Positions 31,997-40,700 of a stretch of DNA of 64,000 nt are shown here, one piece after another. The first letter of the stretch is position 1; each line of letters begins with the position of its first letter. This stretch comes from Gracilaria vermiculophylla. Its lineage: Eukaryota > Rhodophyta > Florideophyceae > Gracilariales > Gracilariaceae. The notes beneath the pieces are model-generated. The model ran no database searches. It worked only from the letters and a program-made list of their open reading frames with translations, and had not been told where the DNA came from. A program made the position numbers and the translations under genes. The DNA lies in NCBI GenBank assembly GCA_019155205.2, contig JAHNZQ020000227.1, positions 580,034-644,033 of the forward strand. Direction: 5' to 3'.

Positions 31997-34234
31997 GGGC
32001 GCGGGCGGCGCGCGCGGCGACGGCGGGGGCGTTTTCTAGGGGCGGGCAATGCCAGCGTCGCACGCGCGGCGCGCCGCCGGCGTCCCCAAGAGCAGCCGCG
32101 CAGCATTTGGCGCGGGCGCGCGCCAGAGCTGATTGGCGCGCGCCGCGCCTTACAGCGGGCGCTGCGCGGCTCGCGCGCGCGGTCATTACAGCGGCGGCGT
32201 GCGCTGTGCGGCGCGCGGCGTGGCGCGCTCGCGGGCGCCGCCACTGCGCAGCTCGTGTGCAGTGCAGTGCAGTGGGGGTGGTGATCGGGAGGCGGGGCGC
32301 GCACGGAGGCGCTGCGGCGTGCGGCTGGTGCTTTATCGAGTTTGGGCGTGAGGCAAAGGCGCGTCACAAGGTGAGTGTGACCTGCGGCGACATGCGCGTT
32401 TGTTGGCGTTTAAACAGGGTGGCGAGTGCGGTTCGGGCGCCGCGACGCTGCCTTGGCTTGGTTTTGTGCCTCATGAAACGGCTCAAGACGTTTGGGGGAA
32501 GGGGACGAAAATGTGCTTGTGTTTCGAACGCACTACTGTCGGTAAAGAGTACTTGGGGGCCTCTCTACACGAGTGCACGGTGCTTGGGGCGTTCAAGCAG
32601 TGCGATGAATTTACACAAGCGACACAGACAGCTATGCTGCTATGAGTACGTGCCTACAGAATGCGTGTGTGGTTAAAGTATGTGACACGCAACTCGTTCG
32701 CTTACATCACACGGCGGTCAAGCTTGATGTAGTGAGTTGTGGTGGTTAAGCACGGAGGTGCGTTGCTCGCACTCGCCTCTGGGGAAGAACGGCGCCAGTG
32801 TACGCAGAGAAGCGAGACAGTAGGCAACCAACCGGGGTGCAGCGGCGGGCCACACGGCAGCGACGCGTGCGCCGGAGCTGGCAATAAGCAAAAAGGGTTA
32901 ACTGTAAGCGCGACCGCTGCGGCGGACTGTAATAGGGTTGAGCGTGGTGGCATGCGCGTGGTGGCATGCGCGTGGCTGCCTTTCCAAGGCGGTACGCATG
33001 GCTTGCGTAAGCCATGGAAGGAGTGGTACGCAGCGCGCGTGAGCATGCAGCATCGATCGGGTTGCCTGGTTGAGGAGAAGAATGGAGCCAAGCGGTGCGA
33101 CGGCAGTGCGCTGCGGAGGTGGAGGGGCGTCGGCGGCGGCGTGGGTTGCAGAAAGCGTTGGGCGTGGCGGAGAAAGGCGGAAGAGTGGCAGCGCAGATGG
33201 AGACGGTCGGCAAAAGAGACGGGCGCACCAGTGCGTGCTGCATCATGGACAGGGGCACGCGAGCGGGCGCTGCGCCTCAGTCGATGGAGTGGGGTGCTGA
33301 GGTTGGGCCGTGCAGCGTGAGCGCACGTGTGTTTGGCAATGTTGACCAAAACACTGTTTCAAGTTGTTTTGCAACGTTGGGAAGCGCAAAGCAATGCTGA
33401 AGTATGTAGTTGCTGTAGCGTGTGTGTTGACACACGCGCCGTTGCGTGCCGGCTCGGAGTGGTGCTGGCCGAACAACAAGGGGGGAGTTGCGCTGACCCG
33501 TTGTGCCCCTCGCGCCACCTTCGTTGGTCGTCGGTGAGCACGAGGCGGGGTGTGTTGCTCCCGAAGCACTTGGCTGCGCGTGCGTGCTCTGCGCCTGCCA
33601 GTTCATCTGCGTCGAGACCGTCTGCGTCGGTTGCTCACTGCAAGACTTGAGCAAGTAACGTGGCATGCAACGTCACTGCCGGATGTGTTCTGCTGTATGG
33701 TATGAGATGCGATCAATTTTTCGTACAAATTGCAAATTACTGCTCACTGTGCTTTTCCAAGTGGTTGGTTGCGTCGGCCGCGGCGCGCCGCTCGCGGCCC
33801 GGTTTCATTATGCTCGCGTGGCGCAGCATGATAGCGCGTGTTTCCGCGCGCACGTGCCATCACCGAGTCAACCCGTCGTGGCGCCGTACCTTACGTGTGG
33901 TCGCCAGGCGCCCACGTGCGCTCGCGGTCCTGTAACAGTACTTGCGCCGCTCCTTTTTCAGCGCATCACTGGCCAGTGCTACCGGGCTGCGCAACCAATC
34001 AGCTTTTGGCTTCCTGCGCCCCCCACTCCACCCCGCCCGTGCTGAGCCCGTCTTGTTCACTACGACCAATCGCTGCCAGCTGCGCTGTCACCGCCATCGC
34101 TCACCCCGTCTGCGCACGAAGCACCGCGTCCCAACTGCTGCCTACGTCCGCCCACACCCCTTGCTCCCCACCGTCCCCAAACACTGCGTGCGCACAATCG
34201 CCTCACTGTCAAACGTTACCACTCACACACACAC
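31997..34234. other. Long divergent spacer, no recognised gene
   Basis: About 2.2 kb between divergent starts. The first 260 bases are CpG- and GCGC-dense. Minus-strand ORFs at 32702-33349 and 32746-33258 encode arginine/proline-rich products. One contains a stretch resembling a lumen-targeting leader (AVALTVNPFCLLPAPAHA), but no known protein follows. I see no supported gene. Short tandem copies of a GTGGCATGCGCGTG unit occur at 32945-32975. Confidence 0.45.
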
Positions 34235-35014
34235 ATGTCTCTCGTGCACGCGTTCGTGCCCCCGTCTTGTACATTCTGGCAGCGCCTGAGATTGCCGCGC
34301 CTACAATCTATGCTGTGCTCCGTGTGGCGCACCCAACCTGTGTCGCTGCACCTGCCTCAACTCATGTCGCAAGAACGTACGCCACTGCTGTCGCAGCCTC
34401 CCACCCCGCCGCCGTCGGACAGGCCGCCGCCCACCGTCGCCGAGGCACACGGCCCTGACGAGCCCAACTTTAACTTGGCGCGCTGGTACCTCAAAGTGCT
34501 CCACGACAAGCCGCTACTCACCAAGGTAGCCACTTCGGCGCTCATCTCCGCCGTCTCTGACCTCATCGCCCAGGCCGTTGAGCGCAACGCCGAGCTGGAC
34601 GTCATGCGCAACTGCGCCTTCTTCCTCTCCGGCGCCTTGCTCACGGCCCCCATGTTCCACATGGCCTACGAGCTGTTCGAGCACGTCATACCCGCCACCA
34701 CCGCCACCAACGTGATGCTGCAGGTGCTGGCCGACCAGCTGCTCGTGGCCCCGCTGTGGCTGCTACTGTTCCTGCCCTTCGTGGCGTGCGTGGAGGGCGA
34801 GCGCCACACGCGCGCGCTGGCGGACACGCTCCGCCGCCAGTTCGTCCCGGCGCTCAAGGTCACGTGGGTGGTGTTCCCCGCCGTGCAGGTGGCCAACTTC
34901 AGCCTGGTGCCCAAGCCGCTGCGCGTGCTGGTTGTAAACGTCTGCGACCTTGTTTACACGACCATTCTATCGTGGCTGGCTCACGGCCACGAGCGCCACA
35001 CCGCTCATTCGTAG
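34235..35014 (+). CDS. Mpv17/PMP22 family membrane protein
   Basis: A 259-residue protein with four predicted hydrophobic segments. The family includes Mpv17 and Sym1 of the inner mitochondrial membrane and PMP22 of peroxisomes, channel-like proteins affecting metabolite balance. The family start WYLKVLHDKPLLTKVATSA lies at about residue 83. SDLIAQAVE follows. The C-terminal signature WVVFPAVQVANFSLVPKPLR leads into LVYTTILSWLAH. The first 70 residues are variable and proline-rich, and might be a targeting peptide. Later methionines at 34310 and 34364 are possible alternative starts. Its last 10 coding bases overlap the 3' end of the next gene on the other strand. Confidence 0.88.
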   Translation: MSLVHAFVPPSCTFWQRLRLPRLQSMLCSVWRTQPVSLHLPQLMSQERTPLLSQPPTPPPSDRPPPTVAEAHGPDEPNFNLARWYLKVLHDKPLLTKVATSALISAVSDLIAQAVERNAELDVMRNCAFFLSGALLTAPMFHMAYELFEHVIPATTATNVMLQVLADQLLVAPLWLLLFLPFVACVEGERHTRALADTLRRQFVPALKVTWVVFPAVQVANFSLVPKPLRVLVVNVCDLVYTTILSWLAHGHERHTAHS

Positions 35015-35421
35015 GCGCGGTGAAAGTCGCGCGTGCAGCCGGGCGCGTCTTGCGCGCTCTCGCCGCAGCACCTGCGGAGACGGCGCGGCGCGGCGCGGCG
35101 CGGCGTGGTCAGCGAGCGACGCGGGCGCGCGGCGGGGAGGGGTTTTGGCGGGGGGGGGGGGGGGGATCGCACTCACCACCAGAAGCGCTCGGCGAGGCCG
35201 GAGCCGGAGCGGTAGTCGGGGCTCCACTCGCCCTTTCGGCGGGAGTCGCCCGTGTACAGGGCCGGGTGGTAGGAGCAGGCGGCGCGGTGGTTGCGGGCGG
35301 TATCGAAGCGTTTCTTGCAGTTGCGACACGTTCGCAGCTGGCACGTAAGCGGCGGCGGAGCCGCCGCCGCCCCGCGCGCGCGCGCAGTAAACGCGGCGGG
35401 ACTGACGAACAGCAGCGCCAT
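35005..35421 (-). CDS. Small CHORD-like zinc-binding protein, two exons
   Basis: Exon 1 is 35177-35421 and exon 2 is 35005-35071 (minus strand), giving 103 residues. After splicing, the protein has CRNCKKRFD, then H-x3-C-x2-H-P (NHRAACSYHP), ALYTGD, ERFWW, CCGESAQDAPGCTRDFH. The pattern of paired cysteines, a Y/W-W-C-C-G motif and a final G-C-x4-H is that of CHORD-like zinc-binding domains, found alone in many algal and plant proteins. All the expected Cys and His residues are present. An earlier in-frame ATG at 35439 would add six residues. The exon 2 stop lies inside the last codons of the Mpv17-family gene. No function beyond zinc binding can be claimed. Confidence 0.75.
35072..35176 (-). 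other. Intron of the CHORD-like gene (105 bases) with a 16-base C run
   Basis: Donor GTGAGT and acceptor CGCAG on the minus strand. Splicing rebuilds W-W-C-C-G exactly. On the minus strand a run of 16 C lies close to the donor (35150-35165). Without splicing the frame stops at the codon just after the second tryptophan. Confidence 0.8.
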
Positions 35422-35771
35422 GCGCGGTTGGCGGAGCATGTCGAACACCGCACGCAGACCGAGCGCCACCCGCGCGCCGGCAGTGCGACCAAAAGGACAC
35501 CGCGGCGCCCCGGCGGCGTGCACGCGCTGCGCGTCCGCTGACGTGCAACGCGCCACGTGGCCACGCGCCCACGCGTGGCGCCAAACGCCACCCCATTCGC
35601 GGAGAGCACGCTGAGCGTGAAAGGCGAGCAGTGGCGCAGCAGCTGCGCCGCGCGCGCCTCGTCCACGCCCCCTCCCGCTCCGCCCCCACCGCCTCGTCTC
35701 GCGCGCCGCGCCCACGCCCCCCCCCCTTCCCCACCCAACCCCCCCCGTCCTCCCCGTCGCCGCCCCGCTCA
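35422..35771. promoter_or_regulatory. Divergent spacer, CHORD-like and NAPE-PLD-like genes
   Basis: About 350 bases between divergent starts. The half next to the NAPE-PLD-like gene is a pyrimidine-rich leader with C runs. No defined site is claimed. Confidence 0.4.
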
Positions 35772-37652
35772 ATGTCCGCCGCCCCCACTGACGATGCGCC
35801 CTCCTCCGTGCGCTCGCTCCGCACGCTGCTGCCGCGCCCGCCTGTCGCCTCCAAGCGCGTGCGCCCGGACGCCCCCCCCGACGTCGCCAACCCGCCCCCC
35901 CCCGCCACCTTCTCGCGCCGCGGCGCCATGCTCACGCGCGGGAAAACTGTCCTCAAGAAGGCCGTCTCCTCCGGTGGCGCTGCCCTCCGCGTGCGCAAGA
36001 GCTCCAGCCTCCAGGACGGGCTGCGCTCCCATCTCACCGGAGCTGCCGCGCTGCCGCCCTCCCTCTCCCCCACCGCCTCGGTCGCCGTGCGCGACGGCCA
36101 CAGCCTGACCAAGCTCTCCTCCAAAGCTGACACCGACCCCGATCCGGACGGCCTGCTGCCGCCCAACCCCCAATCGCGTCACCGCTCCACAAACTCCTGC
36201 CCGCGCTCCCCCCCGCCCCCACCCAACCACCACCAGCCCCCTCCGCCCGTCGAAATGGAGCTGGAGCACCCGGCCTTGGCCGTTTCAGCCTCGCGCCCGC
36301 TCGCCAACGGCCCCGCCGCCCACACTGATTCATACGCCCGCCCTCAACCCCAGCGCACCGACTCCGGAAGCCACCCGCAGCCCGCCGCCGCCAACCAGCA
36401 CTCCGCCCTGCGCCACAGCTTCCGCAAGCACTCCGGCATAAGCGAAGCCTCCGAGCCAGACGACGGCGGCAAGGCCTACGAGGCCCGCTTCGCCCGCGTC
36501 AGCCGCACAGGCTTCGTCGAGCGCTCGGTCGCCGCCGCCGTCATATCAGCCGCCCGCCAGCGCGGCATGCCGCGCAAGTCCAAGTCCGGCCCCGGCTCCC
36601 CGCGCCCGCCGCACCACCGCTCCCACGGCGGCTTCTGCAACCCGTGGGACTCGGCGCTCAAGGAAAACGGCTCCCGTGCGCGGGGCGGTTCAGCCTCGCG
36701 AACCTTCTTCCACAAAGTCGCCAAGGATCGCCGCCCCCCGGACGAGCAGCTGGCCACCATGCTGCTGCTGGCCGCCCGCCCGGACTTTGAAGAGGGACGG
36801 CTCGCCTTGAGCAAGGACAAGTACGCCCTGGCCAGCCACTGGATTGGTCACAGCACGTTTCTGCTGCAGGCTAGAGGTCTCACCGTGCTCACCGACCCGG
36901 TCTGGAATGCCAGGTTAGGCCCGCTGGGGCCGAAGCGACTTGTTCCCCCGACGTGTGCCATCTCGGAATTGCCGCACACCATCGATGTCGTCATCTTATC
37001 TAGTGCGTGTTACGACAGTTTTGATAAGAACGCTGTGCAGGCGCTCGCCTCACGAGTCACCAGTTGGCTCGTGCCAATAGGGCTCCGAGCACTGCTTGTC
37101 TCCAACAACGTCAAAGAAAGTGCAATAATTGAGCTCGACTGGTGGGAGGAACATCGAATTAACGACTGCTTGTTCGTTTGCACGCCTGCGCAGCACTTCA
37201 GCTTGCGGGACGATACGTTGTGGTGCTCGTGGTTGGTTCACGCCCCGCATCACCGGTTTTTCTATTGTGGCGCCACTGGCTACCGATCAATTTATCACAA
37301 TGTGGAGGACAGCGACTCGTACGAGTATCGTCAAAAGTACGGTGGTGCGTCTTGTCCTGTTTTCAAGGAGATTCACCGTCGGTACGGCTCTTGCGACACT
37401 GCCTTCTTGCCTATAGGGGGTTTCAAGCCTCGGACGCACATGTCTGGAGTGCAAGGTGATGCTATTGACATGTTGTTCATTCACCGTGATCTGCACGCTC
37501 GACGATCTGTGGCTCACCGCTGGGGCACATTTGCTTCAAGCGAAGAAGGAATGCTCGACGCCGTTCGAAATTTGGAGATTGGGCTGCTGTCAAGCCCTGT
37601 TGCAGAGCACGAGTTTTCATACCTTAGACACGGCCAACTCCATTTAACCTAG
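35772..37652 (+). CDS. NAPE-PLD-like metallo-beta-lactamase-fold protein, metal site lost
   Basis: A 626-residue protein. The first 280 residues are proline-, serine- and alanine-rich and probably disordered. From about 290 it follows N-acyl-phosphatidylethanolamine phospholipase D: FCNPWDS, SHWIGHSTFLLQ, LTVLTDPVWNARLGPLGPKR, IELDWWEE, TPAQHF, LPIGGFKPR and WGTFASSEE. The metal-binding motif of the family, S-H-x-H-Y-D-H-L-D, reads S-S-A-C-Y-D-S-F-D (near 36998-37025). GDTGY reads GATGY, and the last His is Arg. Five of seven ligands are thus absent, while fold-defining motifs are kept in an intact frame. The start at 35772 is the first ATG. I infer a pseudoenzyme or a changed function. Confidence 0.8.
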   Translation: MSAAPTDDAPSSVRSLRTLLPRPPVASKRVRPDAPPDVANPPPPATFSRRGAMLTRGKTVLKKAVSSGGAALRVRKSSSLQDGLRSHLTGAAALPPSLSPTASVAVRDGHSLTKLSSKADTDPDPDGLLPPNPQSRHRSTNSCPRSPPPPPNHHQPPPPVEMELEHPALAVSASRPLANGPAAHTDSYARPQPQRTDSGSHPQPAAANQHSALRHSFRKHSGISEASEPDDGGKAYEARFARVSRTGFVERSVAAAVISAARQRGMPRKSKSGPGSPRPPHHRSHGGFCNPWDSALKENGSRARGGSASRTFFHKVAKDRRPPDEQLATMLLLAARPDFEEGRLALSKDKYALASHWIGHSTFLLQARGLTVLTDPVWNARLGPLGPKRLVPPTCAISELPHTIDVVILSSACYDSFDKNAVQALASRVTSWLVPIGLRALLVSNNVKESAIIELDWWEEHRINDCLFVCTPAQHFSLRDDTLWCSWLVHAPHHRFFYCGATGYRSIYHNVEDSDSYEYRQKYGGASCPVFKEIHRRYGSCDTAFLPIGGFKPRTHMSGVQGDAIDMLFIHRDLHARRSVAHRWGTFASSEEGMLDAVRNLEIGLLSSPVAEHEFSYLRHGQLHLT

Positions 37653-37784
37653 TTAGAATAACTCGTAGAACACAGTCGCTGAATCGCTTCTTCTGCCGAC
37701 AATGTTCGCGTCTCTCAAATCGAGAAAGTTATATTTGTTTATGTTGATGAGACTCCCAGTCATATAACAACTATACACAACAAA

Positions 37785-40700
37785 CTACTGGTGACTTTCC
37801 TGGGCTTTTTTCCACGCAGGTACAGGCGCCTGTCCACGCCACGCCGGCATCTCTCCGTCCTCGCCTCGACCCCGCGGTCCTCCTCTTCCACCAGGCGGTC
37901 CTGGAGGAGGGCCACGCCGATCCCGAGGACCCCGGTCAAGCATGCTTGGTGGTTCAGCACCAGGCCTTCGACCATAACCTCGTCCATATCCGCCGTTCTG
38001 AACGTGGGGAGGCGGAGGCGGCTCATCTCGTTGTCGTGCAACGTTTGCCCAACCCATGCCTGTCACTGGCACGGGGTCATCAGCATGCCTAGGTCTCCTA
38101 TTTGGCCCATTAGGAGGGTATGCATCACGCACAGGCGCTGCGTATCTATATGGATCCATGTAGTTGGAATTGTTTGGTGGAGCAGGCGGTGGCGGCTCGT
38201 CTCTTGCGGGCGTAGCGGTTGTCATACCTGAGGGGCGTGGGACAGCATAAGGCGACCGCGCACCAGCATATGGAGAGCGAGCGATGGACGCATGTGGAGA
38301 TCGGGAACCAGCTTGAAACGGGGACTTGGCCCCGCCATGGAACGGAGACTTGGCCCCGCTTTGGAAAGGGGATTTGGACCCTTGAAAAGCTGGCGTCCCC
38401 ATGGCCGAAATAAACGGGGACTTTGCTCGCGCATGAGGCGATGCCGTTATAAATGGTGAAGCCGGAATGGCTGATTGCATTGGCTTCCTCACCATGGAGA
38501 TATTCCGCATGTTCTTCTTAAACCAAGCGATCAGAACATCTAGGTTTTTGTGCAGAACAGATCTCAGCTTATAACCATCCGGAACGACCCGAATCTCTTC
38601 CGATCTGACCGTCTTCTCTCCAGGTATATACACGATGGTCAAATGCGCTGGCTTCCTTTCAGATAGTCCAATGACGTATGGTATACATTTAGGATTCTCT
38701 CTTTTGGCCGCAGTAACTTGGTTTTGCAGAAATAGCATATCTCCGTGTTTAAACTTCCTATGATCCAAGCTCTCTGTAAGATTTGATATGATTGGTCGCA
38801 AGTACTGTTCAAGAATTTGTTCAACATCCTCGTATATATTGTCATCAATACGTAATCTTACGGGTACAGAGTCCTCATCTGGGTCGTAGTCCATTCGACA
38901 GTCCACATGAAAGATTCCTCTGTGAGAATCTGCATCACCCACATGAGCCGCAAACTTGCACGAGAAAACAACAGCGTCCGATTTGTACTGACTGGGTCGA
39001 ATTATAATATCACCAGGCAGCCTTCCCTTCAGTTGTTCGATGGCTGTTTCTCCCGGAATATCGTGGAACAAAGGGTGCTGCACTATGGGTCTAGCTTTTG
39101 CTCGCAAATGCGACATTGTCCTGTTCAGATTCTTCCGCGCTCTTGAGTCACCGGGAATTGATGCCCGTGTTCCTTCTAACGGCGGTCTTCCACTTATTGT
39201 AAGTCCATCGATCTTGGGATACGGTCGGAATGCGTCATCGTCTTTGTTCACCAGTTCCGTATATCCTTTGATTATAGTGGGGTTCTTGAGTACATCAGCC
39301 CTCGCAGTTAGTACTACTTCAAGTCGTTCATAGTTAAACGCGAGAATTCGGCAGGCAAGAGAAGAACCGTCCGGAATCAGTCGTTTGTATTCACTGCTAG
39401 ACAACCCTTCTTTCTCGGAAAAGTCTCTCGTCCGGATAAATCCCCTCAAGTCGAACGGTAACCTGCATCCAATTCCCATTGTTGTACCGTCTCGTCGCCG
39501 AACACGAAGTAAACAGTTAGTCGCAGTAACAGGTCCTCCAATGCGGATAATCATCGGGTCAGCCCCACTGCAAAGATAGAAAATTGCTTCGGGTTCTGGT
39601 GACACCAGCGGTACGCGCCAATCCTTGAAAGAGCCCTTGAATTCACTTGCAATAACTTTCACGGTTTCATACAAAGATCCTCTTCCACGATCTTCCAGAT
39701 TCTTGGCGTATTCATCCAATGCGAGACGCTGTAACCCAGATGGATCATCGAGTAATGCAGATATTATGCGTTTGGCATCATACTCGTCAGAAATTCCAAA
39801 GTCGCTGGGCAGGTGACCATCATCGTCCCTCAATGCCTCGTCTGCAATTTTAATAGCAACTGCGTAGTGTTCTGGATGAACCCGGGAGTCGTCCATTGGG
39901 TCATATATGTCATCATCGTCTTCGTCTCTTCTTCTACCCCGAGACTTGCGATTGAACCTCGCTCTTCGTACTTCTGCTGCACGCTTGGTACTCCCGCCAG
40001 AATGCAAGTCCGGATCTCTGATGCGTAGAAAAGCTGCTGCAGATATAAAAACAGTCTTTCCGATATGATTCTGCGACCATAAATGCTTTCTGGAAGACAG
40101 CCCGTGGTCTTCCTCGTTTAGCATGTGCTCCAAGGACTTCACAAGGGCCCTGCCCTTGTGCAGACCTAACCCGCCGACGTAACCCACCAAGACCTGTGTG
40201 TGAGGAATGCGGAGCGTTCTGTTGATATCAACGCCGTTGGCGCAAACAGCACGGTACAAAGCTCGCCGCAATCCAAGAACCCGATCAGTTGGCTTTGCAA
40301 AGTAGTGATGAGGATGGAACTTGAGATGCAGCGCATGCTCAACTTCGTGCCCAATTGCACAATAAACCCACAAGGGTTCCTGAGCCAATCGAGCGAGCCC
40401 TATTGCCCTTTTCTCAAGAAGCGTCAAGGCATCGACATTCAATCCATAGTTAATCCATTTGGTCTTCGCGTAGATACGCGCAGGAAACTCGTCCACGCAA
40501 ATGACATAAGGCCCAATGATGCGCTTGAAGGCCTGGTCTGCATCAGGCTTTGGCCTGTATCCCTCATCATGAATTTTTTGAACTTGTTGCACTTCTGCGT
40601 CGGAAAGCATCGGTGGTCTGATCGGTTCTTCTCCGTCGTCTGTGGTTTTCGCAAACGCCATTTCGGCCACCAGCCTGATCAAGTCGTCCCAGAGACGCAG

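Noticed and set aside
32702..33349. Minus ORF with a lumen-targeting-like stretch
   Set aside because: What follows the leader-like stretch is short and matches no lumenal protein; the rest is R/P/H-rich and compositional.
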